From Parvibaculum sp002684405 (GTDB lineage: Bacteria > Pseudomonadota > Alphaproteobacteria > Parvibaculales > Parvibaculaceae), in the NCBI GenBank assembly GCA_965140395.1, contig OZ223206.1, positions 842,391 to 906,390 of the forward strand: a stretch of DNA of 64,000 nucleotides, in the 5' to 3' direction. The notes beneath the pieces were generated by a model. The model worked only from the letters and a program-made list of their open reading frames with translations, did no database searches and was not told the origin of the DNA. Every line of letters starts with the position of its first letter. Position 1 is the first letter of the stretch. The position numbers were made by a program, and so were the translations under genes. This document shows positions 27,040 to 35,077 of this stretch, piece by piece.

Positions 27040-27711
27040 TTGGCAAGTGAACAATTACCCTCATTCGATCCTGATCTATTTCTCGCCCAGATCGGTAAAG
27101 GCCGGAGTTCGCAGAATTACCGCTCGGGCGAGACTGTATTTTCCCAGGGAGATTCTGCCGACGCCGTTTTCTATATTCAGAAGGGAAAGGTAAAGGTCAC
27201 TGTCCTTTCGGAGCAGGGGAAGGAGGCTGTTGTCGCCCTTCTCAGCGCCGGCGAGTTTTTTGGGGAGGGATGCCTCATAAAACAGCCCCGGCGCCTCTCC
27301 ACAGCGACAGCCATTGTGGATTCCGTCATTGTACGGCTGGAAAAGCCTACCATCACGCGCTTGATCCATGAGGAAACGGCGTTCTCGGAGATGTTTATCG
27401 CTCACCTGCTACACCGGGCACTTCGCTCGGAAGCAGACCTAGTCGATCAGTTATTCAACTCAAGCGAGAAACGGCTCGCAAGGCTGCTTTTGCTTTTGGC
27501 AAATTTCGGTAAGGAAGGAGCGCCGGAACCGGTACTCGCGAAGATAAGTCAACAGACACTGGCAGACATGATCGGCACCACGCGCTCCCGCGTCAGCTTC
27601 TTCATGAACAAGTTTCGCAAGCTGGGCTATATCGATTACAATGGACGCATCGAAGTCCACAAGTCGCTATTGAACGCTGTCCTGCAGGAAAAGCCCAAGA
27701 TCCAGGACTGA
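27040..27711 (+). CDS. Crp/Fnr-family transcription regulator (copy 2)
   Basis: A 223-residue protein that starts with TTG at 27040; no ATG lies in frame nearby upstream. The effector domain shows YRSGETVFSQGDSADAVFYI, then KGKVKVTVLSEQGKE and GEFFGEGCLI. The C-terminal winged helix is ISQQTLADMIGTTRSRVSFFMNKF followed by GYIDYNGRIEVH. It lacks Fnr cysteines, so it resembles the Crp-like group of unknown effectors. It is only distantly similar to the divergent copy 1, so they are not a recent duplication. Confidence 0.9.
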   Translation: MASEQLPSFDPDLFLAQIGKGRSSQNYRSGETVFSQGDSADAVFYIQKGKVKVTVLSEQGKEAVVALLSAGEFFGEGCLIKQPRRLSTATAIVDSVIVRLEKPTITRLIHEETAFSEMFIAHLLHRALRSEADLVDQLFNSSEKRLARLLLLLANFGKEGAPEPVLAKISQQTLADMIGTTRSRVSFFMNKFRKLGYIDYNGRIEVHKSLLNAVLQEKPKIQD

Positions 27712-27843
27712 CGGCGAGTCTCGTCTAGAAGGCCACCTGACCAAAATCGCCCAATTGTCCTTTTTTGATCAGCATGCATGCAGATTCCGGTTCAAGCTTC
27801 CGGATTGATCTATTCTTCTCACCGCATACGGAAAATTCACTCA

Positions 27844-28008
27844 ATGCAACCCACCCGTGCGCTCCCCGACAAGGATCGCACCCTTGTTGCGGACAAGCCG
27901 CGCATCAAAGCTTGCGACAAGGCGAGAATGTTGGCGGACCCGGCCTGGTGTTCCGTTTTGGGAGTGGCTGCCATAGTAATAGGCGCAGCGCTGGGTTTCG
28001 GGATCTGA
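27844..28008 (+). CDS. Possible small membrane protein
   Basis: A 54-codon frame starting MQPTRALPDKDRT with a hydrophilic N-half and a hydrophobic C-terminal helix (WCSVLGVAAIVIGAALGFGI). A GGAAA motif lies 14 bases upstream. No family is recognised and the start is unsure, but the layout suits a tail-anchored micro-protein. It could also be chance. Confidence 0.4.
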   Translation: MQPTRALPDKDRTLVADKPRIKACDKARMLADPAWCSVLGVAAIVIGAALGFGI

Positions 28009-28186
28009 GCAATCCTGACGCTTGCGCGGAAGCGGGCTTATCGAAAGCTGCGGATTGTGAGCAATTTTGCACTGGTTCCGGGACTTCACATGGGTAGCGT
28101 AAATGTGTTCGTCGCTATGCGGACAGGCCGCAAAGGCTTTCCTGTCTTCCAGTCTCGAAATAGAAGCGGCGTCACCAGGGGGAGAA

Positions 28187-28522
28187 ATGGGCCACTACCA
28201 TTCTTACTTGTTCGGCGGTGATGGCACCGTCACAACGCTGTCTTCCTCCTCATTTGAAAACGATGCGGCAGCGAATGATCACGCCCTCGGCCTTTTTGTC
28301 GGCCAGCCGCATGCGGCCAATCTCGAGGTGTGGGAAAAATCTCGGAAAACCCTGAGTTACAACCGGCCGTTCGTAAAAAACCCTCTAGAACTACGTCGGC
28401 TGTGCTATCTCGCGATCGCCGCCTCGAAACTCGAGACTGATCCCGACACCAAGCGATCTATCGCGGCCGGAGCTTTCGCACTTGCTCAAGAAGCAGAAGC
28501 CTTGACTCGTCGCGAAAACTGA
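28187..28522 (+). CDS. Hypothetical protein, 111 residues
   Basis: Start chosen at 28187 because GGGGGAG lies just upstream; a longer frame starts at 28103. The N-terminus is low-complexity (HSYLFGGDGTVTTLSSSS) and the rest is helical with LELRRLCYLAIAASKLETDP and AAGAFALAQEAEAL. No family is recognised. A 14-base motif (GAGCAATTTTGCAC) lies 127 bases before the start and recurs with one change before the lipoprotein gene. Confidence 0.6.
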   Translation: MGHYHSYLFGGDGTVTTLSSSSFENDAAANDHALGLFVGQPHAANLEVWEKSRKTLSYNRPFVKNPLELRRLCYLAIAASKLETDPDTKRSIAAGAFALAQEAEALTRREN

Positions 28523-28776
28523 CGGGTTCGACCCCGATACAGCGCATGGCCCATCGGCTGACATTGTGTCTGGACGCGGACCTCCGTAATCGGATCATGT
28601 CATGCGCCCCCGCCCCAAAAGCACCCGCCGGGACAACGCCCCAGCATGAGCAATTCTGCACAGTTCCAAAGTCCGATTCGGCATAACGTTAAGCTGCATT
28701 AAAAAATGCGCCGGATGCAGAGACCTCATCCGGTCAATGAGCGGCGATAGCGCCGTCGTCAGAGGTGCAGGGCAAG

Positions 28777-29361
28777 ATGAAAGCATTTTCAGGAGTACTT
28801 TGGGGCGCTGGCGCGATTGCGCTTCTGTCGGGCTGCGTTGTCGATGGTGGATATAGCTACCAGCGCGATCCTGTTCGCAGCGACTATACCGCCGCCTCTT
28901 CGGCTGGATATTATGACGGCTACTACGGAACCTATATCGGCGGCTACTGGGCGAGCGACGGATATTTCTATTACCTGGATCGCACCCACAATTACCGGCG
29001 CGACGACGGTGGTCATTTCCGCCGGGAGCGCTTTCAGGGTGCAAAGGAGATCCGGGCCGAGGACCGCTCCCATAACCGCGATCGCGATAGGCGCAGTCGA
29101 AATGGCAGCGACGACGACAACGCAGAATCTTCAACCGTATATTATGACGGCTACTACGGAACCTATATCGGCGGCTACTGGGCGAGCGACGGACATTTCT
29201 ACTATCTGGATCGCACCCGCAATTACCGGCGCGACGATGGCCGCCACTTCCGCCGGCAACGTTTTCAAGGTGGGCAGGAGGTCCGGGCCGAGGACCGCTC
29301 CCATGACCGCACTCGGCGCGGCCGTGATGAGAACAATGACTGGCGAAAGAACAATCGATGA
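28777..29361 (+). CDS. Lipoprotein with internal duplication, Tyr/Gly/Asp-rich
   Basis: Residues 1-20 form a lipoprotein signal with lipobox LLSGC, so Cys is lipidated. The mature part contains two near-identical segments, each with YYDGYYGTYIGGYWASDG, FYYLDRT and NYRRDDGxHFRR, separated by a charged linker. The repeats are 231 bp (77 codons) apart and almost identical at DNA level (28909 and 29140). The C-terminus is very basic. It is probably an outer-membrane or periplasmic envelope protein; the function is unknown. Confidence 0.8.
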   Translation: MKAFSGVLWGAGAIALLSGCVVDGGYSYQRDPVRSDYTAASSAGYYDGYYGTYIGGYWASDGYFYYLDRTHNYRRDDGGHFRRERFQGAKEIRAEDRSHNRDRDRRSRNGSDDDNAESSTVYYDGYYGTYIGGYWASDGHFYYLDRTRNYRRDDGRHFRRQRFQGGQEVRAEDRSHDRTRRGRDENNDWRKNNR

Positions 29362-29504
29362 AAGGTGACGTCGATTATCATGTCGCCGGAATTCTCGTCG
29401 CTACCGCCATCTTGCTAGGCTATTTCGATTATCAGGAAGGTCACAAAACCTACGGCATCGAAATCAGTCTCGGGAGCAGCAACATCTCGGTTGAGAAAAA
29501 ATAG
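29358..29504 (+). CDS. Small single-pass membrane protein
   Basis: A 48-codon frame overlapping the lipoprotein stop by four bases (ATGA), so it is probably co-translated. It has one hydrophobic helix (YHVAGILVATAILLGYF) and a short hydrophilic tail. No family is recognised. The overlap is the main support. Confidence 0.55.
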   Translation: MKGDVDYHVAGILVATAILLGYFDYQEGHKTYGIEISLGSSNISVEKK

Positions 29505-29626
29505 GGTGCCACGGCCAAATGTCGGTGTCGGCTGACAGCCATCGCACGAATGCCAGTTAAGCTGTCGGGGCCTGCGTGAAACCACTCGCCGATTTCAAGC
29601 GCCCCTTTTCGAAAGGCTGTTAAATC

Positions 29627-29788
29627 ATGCTCGGCACTATTCTCATTATCATCCTTGTCATTTTCCTTCTGGGCGGCTTCAGCGGTCGGTTCGGCGGATA
29701 TGGCTACGGCTTCGGTCACGGTGGCATAGGCGCCATTGGCGTTGTTTTGATCGTTGTAGTCGTTCTGCTCCTTATGGGGCGCCTCTGA
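29627..29788 (+). CDS. DUF3309 family micro-protein (copy 1)
   Basis: A 53-residue protein: MLGTILIIILVIFLLGG, a glycine/tyrosine-rich middle (GGYGYGFGHGG), then a second hydrophobic helix and MGRL at the C-terminus. This is the layout of DUF3309, a small membrane protein of unknown role common in Alphaproteobacteria. It is shorter than most search limits. A second copy follows. Confidence 0.88.
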   Translation: MLGTILIIILVIFLLGGFSGRFGGYGYGFGHGGIGAIGVVLIVVVVLLLMGRL

Positions 29789-29923
29789 CCCGGAAAAGTC
29801 GATTGTGCTGCGTCAAAACCGGAGACCATCTGCGGCCATTGTACAAATGACTGAAAGACTGTCGAGGTTTGCGCCAAACGACTCGCCGGTTTCAAGCCCC
29901 TCTTTTCGAAAGGCAGTTAAATC

Positions 29924-30085
29924 ATGCTCGGTACTATTCTCATTATTGTCCTTGTCATCTTTTTGCTCGGAGGATTTAGCGGACTTTTCGGCGGTTATGG
30001 CTATGGCTATGGACGAGGCGGTATCGGTGCCATCGGGGTTCTGTTGATCGTTGTCGTTGTTCTGGCCCTCATGGGGCGTCTCTGA
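29924..30085 (+). CDS. DUF3309 family micro-protein (copy 2)
   Basis: Also 53 residues and nearly identical at both ends to copy 1 (MLGTILIIVLVIFLLGG and LLIVVVVLALMGRL). The upstream 100 bases are similar too: both copies have GATTTCAAGC- or GGTTTCAAGC-like and CTTTTCGAAAGGC segments before the start. The pair therefore arose by tandem duplication of gene and leader, 297 bp apart. Confidence 0.88.
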   Translation: MLGTILIIVLVIFLLGGFSGLFGGYGYGYGRGGIGAIGVLLIVVVVLALMGRL

Positions 30086-30461
30086 TCGGGAACGAACAAT
30101 TGCGCTACCTCGCAAACTGCTGAGCAGCGCAGATTGACCTACATCCCGACGACTAGGCCGCCCAACTGAAGACATGGGCGCGTGCTTAACCCCAGGCAAG
30201 ACCTGAGTTCCCCATGACCTGAATGCACAAGGATAACCCGGCCGCAGAGCGTCATAAGCGCCAACAGCCTTGCCTCACATGCCTGTTCCGACAAGATTTG
30301 GGAGGCCGCAGTATTTCCGCGCTTTCGGCAATGCCCTCCAGCTTGATATATCGGCAATATCATTCATGCTTGGCGAGACTTGGGGCCGGATTAGACCTCG
30401 TGAGAGAACGTGCCCTGTCCCAACCTCATACGGGTAAACTGCCAGTCTTGGATATAGACTC
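30086..30461. other. Intergenic region without a supported gene
   Basis: About 375 bases between DUF3309 copy 2 and the exoD-like gene. An 80-codon plus frame at 30223-30465 has no family similarity or good ribosome binding site. Promoter elements for the exoD-like gene may lie here but none stands out. Confidence 0.3.
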
Positions 30462-31061
30462 GTGAACGCATCCCTTGAGCGTATTCCGACATCGCAACTA
30501 CTTCGGGCAATCCTAGCCAGCGCGCCCGAGAATTACGTAACACTGGCATGGCTTTTCAGGAGCCTCCGCGAACGCTCCTTCGGCATGGTCATGCTCCTGC
30601 TGGGCCTTGTTGCGACGCTGCCCGGCATCTCCTCTTTTGCCGGCCCTCTGCTGCTGATCATCGGTTTCCAGATGATGGTGGCGCACCAGGTGCCAGTCTT
30701 GCCGCAATTCATTGCACTCCGGTCAATTCCCACCCCCCGTATGACTCGGACGATCGATCGTTTGACGCCCGTGATAGTGGCTCTCGAGAAGGTCATTCGT
30801 CCTCGATGGCAAACACCTCTTGTCATCACAAAGCGCATTGTCGGCCTCATCACTTCAACGCTGGCCGTGACCCTTTTCATGCCAGTCCCGCTGAGCAACA
30901 TCATTCCCGGTCTTTTGATTATGTTGATCGCCATCGCATTTCTGGAAGAGGATGGTCTCCTGCTCAGCATCGCACTTTGTGCCGCGGTACCCTCCCTCGC
31001 CATCACGTGGATGGAGGGCTGGGCCGCACTGCGAGGCGCCAGTTTCCTTTTTCAGATATAG
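30462..31061 (+). CDS. exoD: ExoD-family exopolysaccharide synthesis protein
   Basis: A 199-residue membrane protein starting with GTG. The family signature is seen in FGMVMLLLGLVATLPG, then GPLLLIIGFQMMV and VPLSNIIPGLLIMLIAIAFLEEDG. About four membrane segments are predicted by eye. ExoD was described for exopolysaccharide production and alkaline pH sensitivity in rhizobia; transport or biosynthetic mechanism is unknown. The context of ion and stress genes fits a pH or envelope role. Confidence 0.85.
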   Translation: MNASLERIPTSQLLRAILASAPENYVTLAWLFRSLRERSFGMVMLLLGLVATLPGISSFAGPLLLIIGFQMMVAHQVPVLPQFIALRSIPTPRMTRTIDRLTPVIVALEKVIRPRWQTPLVITKRIVGLITSTLAVTLFMPVPLSNIIPGLLIMLIAIAFLEEDGLLLSIALCAAVPSLAITWMEGWAALRGASFLFQI

Positions 31062-31092
31062 GTCATCTGGACAATTCAGCTACGCGGTCCGT

Positions 31093-31563
31093 TCAACACC
31101 ACCCTTCCGAAACACCCATCGGAACCCGAACCAAAGTTCTGGTCTCGCCGAAGAACGGAATAACTTGATAGATTCGTACCGACATCTCGTCGGGAGATTT
31201 GAGTTCCATACTCAGCCTGTAGGTGGTCCCGTCATTCGGATTGTAGAAAGAACCACCGTCCCACCTACTGTCGACGTCGGCACGCATGTTCCAGATAATA
31301 GTAGGGCCACAGATCTGACGCTCGCGCAGCGCCGGATCCGGATTGAGTTTATCGCGCTTCAACAGGCCCTGAGGATCGAGCGGCGCCTTCAGCCAGATGA
31401 TTCGACCACAGAGCATACTCTCGCAGTCGAAAATCTGGATAGCTACCTGCGTACCCATCAGCCACACGCCCGTTGGACCTGATGGAGCGGCCATCGCCCG
31501 CGGATTGGCAGCGATCGTGCAAATCAGAATTGCGGTCGCAAAGCCGACTGAATAAATGGGCAT
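31093..31563 (-). CDS. DUF2147 domain protein, exported
   Basis: Start chosen at 31563 so that a signal peptide (YSVGFATAILICTIAANPRAMA) leads the protein; earlier in-frame ATGs give an unlikely long N-terminus. The 156-residue product has the DUF2147 features GVWLMG, CGRIIWLKAPLDPQG and FYNPNDGTTYRLSMEL. The domain is a small beta-barrel in exported proteins of unknown function. It converges with the exoD-like gene. Confidence 0.8.
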   Translation of the reverse strand: MPIYSVGFATAILICTIAANPRAMAAPSGPTGVWLMGTQVAIQIFDCESMLCGRIIWLKAPLDPQGLLKRDKLNPDPALRERQICGPTIIWNMRADVDSRWDGGSFYNPNDGTTYRLSMELKSPDEMSVRIYQVIPFFGETRTLVRVPMGVSEGWC

Positions 31564-31768
31564 CTTCAACCACCGCACGGGGCGAAATTTTCGGATCACC
31601 GCGCATCGCAGAGCGGGGCCGGTCCCAACAGGTGAAGCATTTTGCATTCTGCCTTTCCCGGGGCAGTCAGACACGATCTACAGCAAGTTAACCTGCTACA
31701 ATCTATCAGACGAATGAAAAGCGTTCAGTCCCAAGGACGCACCACCTCGCCAGAGGAGCATATGCCGT

Positions 31769-32200
31769 ATGCCTGAGGACGATACGGACCTTCCGCACGA
31801 GATGACCAACCTAATCACCGCACCCTTTGCGCGCTTTCTCAAAATTGAAACGATGGCAGGGGCCGCATTGCTGCTTGCGACGCTCGGGGCCCTGATCCTC
31901 TCGAACTCGGCATGGTCCACACAGTTTCTGGCATTCTGGAAGACCCCGATCGACCTGCATTTTGGCGCGTGGGCGCACACCCGACCGCTCTGGGAATGGA
32001 TCAATGATGGCTTGATGACGCTTTCTTCTTTGTCGTCGCGCTCGAGCTCAAGCACGAGGTTGGGGAATTGCGGCATCTGCGTGTGGCAGCGTTGTCGTTT
32101 GCCGGTGCGCTCGGAGGCATGCTCGTACCAGCTGCCATCTACGTGGCGCTAATGGCGGGCCACAACACCTTTGATTTGGGAATCTCGTTTACGAGGTTAC
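31769..32200 (+). pseudogene. nhaA: Na+/H+ antiporter NhaA remnant (frameshifted and truncated)
   Basis: The first frame reads FLKIETMAGAALLLATLGA and WINDGLMT, then needs a shift near 32023 to continue FFFVVALELKHEVGELRH and GALGGMLVPAAIY in another frame. The match ends near 32180, about 140 residues into a protein normally near 390 long, so the Asp-bearing ion-binding helices are missing. It cannot be active. Confidence 0.85.
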
Positions 32201-32203
32201 GCC

Positions 32204-32446
32204 CTAGTTCAGCGCCATTATGCTTTCGATGGCCTCCAACCTGGTCAAGCCCGTCAGGATGCCGCCATCAGTGTACGCCGGTTTGCCAGTGAACACATGA
32301 TAGACGGTCCAGGTTCGGTCTCCCTCAATTCTTTTGCCATATTGATATCTGAGTGTGTGGGATTGCGGCGCTCCACCCTCATTTTCCCAGACACCCACCG
32401 CGAGGTCGCGCTGCTGGAGTTCGAGTTCTTTGACGTGATCTTTCAT
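32204..32446 (-). CDS. Hypothetical protein, 80 residues
   Basis: Start at 32446 is preferred because AGGA lies upstream; an ATG at 32464 adds six residues. The sequence has MKDHVKELELQQRDLAVGV and a later RTWTVYHVFTGKPAYTDGG stretch, predicting a small mixed alpha/beta fold. No family is recognised. It lies 11 bases downstream of the next small gene's stop, so they form a pair. Confidence 0.55.
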   Translation of the reverse strand: MKDHVKELELQQRDLAVGVWENEGGAPQSHTLRYQYGKRIEGDRTWTVYHVFTGKPAYTDGGILTGLTRLEAIESIMALN

Positions 32447-32457
32447 AGCAATGTCCT

Positions 32458-32685
32458 TTACCAAGAGGTCCCGGCTCGTTGGAACCTGTAAGACTGGAAT
32501 TCGTAGCCATCGCTATCCGCGATCAACATGGCATCAGACCACTGCGGCATATTGAGGATCTTCGCAAGGTGTTGCGCGGTCCTGATAGCGTTCTCGAGAT
32601 TGGAGGCGTGTGCGACCTCCTGACCGATGAGAGCATGCGCCTTATCCGTCTCGCGGATGCGATAGAGTTCGACCATAACTTTCAT
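32458..32685 (-). CDS. Hypothetical protein, 75 residues
   Basis: A strong ribosome binding site (GGAGGGCGGAA) directly precedes the ATG at 32685. The protein starts MKVMVELYRIRETDKAHAL and has ASNLENAIRTAQHLAKIL, then SDGYEFQSYRFQ. It is not a family I know. With the following 80-residue gene it forms a small operon beside the nhaA remnant. Confidence 0.6.
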   Translation of the reverse strand: MKVMVELYRIRETDKAHALIGQEVAHASNLENAIRTAQHLAKILNMPQWSDAMLIADSDGYEFQSYRFQRAGTSW

Positions 32686-32851
32686 TTCCGCCCTCCGACC
32701 GCGCGGAATGTTTCAATCATCAATTTTCGCGCTTGATACTTGGCAATCGAATCGCGACGAGACCGACTGAAATGCCCCAAGGAGCTGCATAATCCGACGC
32801 AGCATCGCCCGGCCCGGATTTCTCAAGTCAGTTTCTCAGCGTTTCCAGTCC

Positions 32852-33158
32852 TTAGCTCGGACCGAACGTTCTCTCGATAAGAGAAATGCTCCCGTCGCTG
32901 GACGAGATGTCGACCAGCGTGATCTGGTCCTGCGTAACCACACGCTCGCAACGCTCGTCCTCTTTGCGAATGCGATACTGCGGTAATGTACGCATTGGCG
33001 GCAGCGTCCTGGTCACACGGTAAGTGCCGGCCGAAATCGCCAAAAGGCTGTCTGAGATGCCCCTTCAGCCGGACCATCTGCCCCACAGCGAAGAGATGAA
33101 CATTCACGTCCGCATTCGAAGGAAGGGAGAAGCGCCGACGGGAACTTCCCGTGATCAT
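32852..33158 (-). pseudogene. Small conserved protein, frameshifted at a G run
   Basis: The N-terminal part (FSLPSNADVNVHLFAVGQMVRL) is in one frame and the C-terminal part (SAGTYRVTRTLPPM, PQYRIRKEDERCERVVTQDQ) in another. Removing one G from the four-base run at 33060-33063 joins them as RLKGISDSLLAISAGTYRV. The YRVTRTLP...PQYRIRxEDER pattern resembles a short family recalled from rhizobia. Either a true frameshift or a sequencing error explains it. Confidence 0.65.
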
Positions 33159-33558
33159 GATGTTTTCCTGTCCTTCTCGAGCACCCTATCGAGATCCGCC
33201 GGATTGAGGCCGACCATGTGCTGTGTCATGCTTTTCACGCTGATTGCGGACAGATGAATGAATGCGCCGGTGCGACGCCACGCTAGGCGAGAAATGCCTT
33301 CAATGACTTCTTCTTCATGATCAACATGACAATCTCCAGCAGGTTGCGGTTGGTCGAAACTAGGCTAAATGAAAGGGTTCAGGAAATGTGCGCTGACACT
33401 TGTCGTCCGGCCGGCCATCTTTGGTGCCTCCGCAGCTAAAAACAATCCGCCGGGGCGGGACACTTCCCGCGTTGCCAGTACATCCGTGGTCAGCCCAGGA
33501 AAGCGATACATGCCGGAGACTTCGGATTGGAAAATTCCGAATCCCCGGCATAGTACAA
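33159..33558. other. Intergenic region, possible degenerate small frame
   Basis: About 400 bases. On the minus strand an open stretch reads EEEVIEGISRLAWRRTG and MVGLNPADLDRVLEKDRK and ends with an ATGA overlap at the start of the gene at 33158, but it has no clear start codon. It may be a decayed or tiny translated leader. Nothing else is evident. Confidence 0.3.
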
Positions 33559-33774
33559 TCAGTCCATAAACTTGAGATCTTCGGCAGCCGTCTTGCCGCT
33601 GCGTGAGTCCTGAGCAAGTTCATATTCGACCTTCTGGCCCTCGCTCAGATCGCTGGCGCCCGCGCGTTCTACAGCACTGATATGAACGAAAGCGTCATTG
33701 CCGCCGTTGTCCGGCTGGATAAAGCCAAAGCCCTTTTGGGCGTTGAACCACTTAACGGTTCCTGTCGTCGTCAT
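33559..33774 (-). CDS. Cold-shock protein (CspA family)
   Basis: A 71-residue single-domain cold-shock protein. RNA-binding motifs RNP1 (KGFGFIQPD) and RNP2 (DAFVHISAV) are present after the standard TGTVKWFNAQ start. It acts as an RNA chaperone. Start at 33774 is set by family alignment. It is followed upstream by a long AT-rich leader as in many csp genes. Confidence 0.95.
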   Translation of the reverse strand: MTTTGTVKWFNAQKGFGFIQPDNGGNDAFVHISAVERAGASDLSEGQKVEYELAQDSRSGKTAAEDLKFMD

Positions 33775-34189
33775 GTTTTGTTTCTTCCAAACATAGTGTG
33801 GTCGGCCCACACCTTGCGGGCCGTCGAAATCGAATTGTCAGGTGAGATGATAATGAGCTTGGGGCGGGCAGAGCCCGCACAAGGCCAAAACGTCTGGCCA
33901 GTCATCGATTTGTAAAATTCTAGTTCATTTATTTGAAAAACACAATAATATTAGCTCCATAATTCATTATTCTAAAAATATTCTTTTGATATTTTCTTTA
34001 TTGTTTTTACATTCATCTCTATACCTCCTGGAGGTCTACTATCAAATAAACGGGCAACAAAGGCATGCAGACTCAAAACCGGGTGAGAGGGATGTACTTC
34101 AGGTGGACTGGGTCGAGGGATGAAGACGGTGTCGGCAGCTGGGCAGTTCTCCCCCGTCGCAGAGAAGTTTTTCCGCCCTAGCGGCGCAT
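33775..34189. promoter_or_regulatory. AT-rich region upstream of the cold-shock gene
   Basis: About 415 bases separate the N-ATPase operon end from the csp gene. Bases 33915-34020 are strongly AT-rich with TTTATTT- and AATATT-type words, unlike the GC-rich neighbours. It probably contains the csp promoter and long 5' leader, and may include the N-ATPase terminator, although no clear hairpin was seen. Confidence 0.4.
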
Positions 34190-35077
34190 TCAACGAGGGT
34201 TGTTCACCAGGACGTCAAAACCCGAGACAACGTCGAAAAGTTCTTCATCAATACCGGCCTGCCGCACGAGATGAAATTCACCGCGCAGCTCTTCCAGCAG
34301 ATCGTCAATATTCTTGTCCGCTCTGACCATAGCCGCCAATCGGCTGGCATTCTCGCTCGCCAACGATTCCGCACAGGCGCGAAAAAGTGAGATAAAGAGA
34401 TATTCGCGGATGAGCGAGCGAAGCGTTGCAATTTGGTCGCCCAGGTCTTCCGGCAGGTTTGAACCCGGCCAATTCACTTTGATCAACTCTTTCTGCCATT
34501 GCCTATCCAGCGGCAACACTCTCTGGCTCACCGGCGCATAGGTCGCTCCAGCTTGTGGTTGATTGTGGATGATGTAGAAACTTGAGAAACCAACATTATC
34601 GCGCAGCGCATCGCTCTCGATCTGCATCTGCCCGATCAGCGTGGTGATGGCCTGCACCGACCCAGGCACCTGAAACAATTTGATCGGCGTCAACCCTGCA
34701 TCGGCAAGCCGCGCGAAGACACGCTCGCCCATAGCAAATACCTTGGGTTCACCGGGCGCCGCCCTAAGCGTCTCGATCGCTTCTTCGCTCACGATCTCAT
34801 TAAACTGGCCAACCAATCCCTGATCAGAACCAAAGACGATTGCGCCCAGAACACCGTCGAGCGCGCCCTGCTCGGGAAAGGTCGCCGCACCGCCCGCCTG
34901 TCGCAAACATTCGCCCAGCCCAAGTTCGACCGTTCTGTAGTAGTCACCAAGCGCCCGAACCGAGGCCTCATATTGTCCGATATTTGAGGCTGCCAAGGCC
35001 TTCATGGTTCGCACTACCGATTGCAATTCCTCTGCGCTTGTAATCTTGCGCCGCAGATTTGTCGGCGTGTCACTCAT
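34190..35077 (-). CDS. atpG: N-ATPase gamma subunit
   Basis: A 295-residue central-stalk subunit; start at 35077 inside the atpA end (8-bp overlap). The N-terminal helix LRRKITSAEELQSVVRTMKAL and C-terminal LASENASRLAAMVRADKNIDDL are the two coiled-coil strands of gamma. The middle FGSDQGLVGQFN motif also fits. It is last in the operon. There is no delta gene next to it, as usual for N-ATPases. Confidence 0.92.
   Translation of the reverse strand: MSDTPTNLRRKITSAEELQSVVRTMKALAASNIGQYEASVRALGDYYRTVELGLGECLRQAGGAATFPEQGALDGVLGAIVFGSDQGLVGQFNEIVSEEAIETLRAAPGEPKVFAMGERVFARLADAGLTPIKLFQVPGSVQAITTLIGQMQIESDALRDNVGFSSFYIIHNQPQAGATYAPVSQRVLPLDRQWQKELIKVNWPGSNLPEDLGDQIATLRSLIREYLFISLFRACAESLASENASRLAAMVRADKNIDDLLEELRGEFHLVRQAGIDEELFDVVSGFDVLVNNPR

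Noticed and set aside
30223..30465. 80-codon plus-strand frame before exoD
   Set aside because: No similarity or start signal; overlaps the exoD start.
33972..34193. 73-codon minus-strand frame after atpG
   Set aside because: TTG start, no ribosome binding site or family; overlaps the end of atpG by only a few bases.
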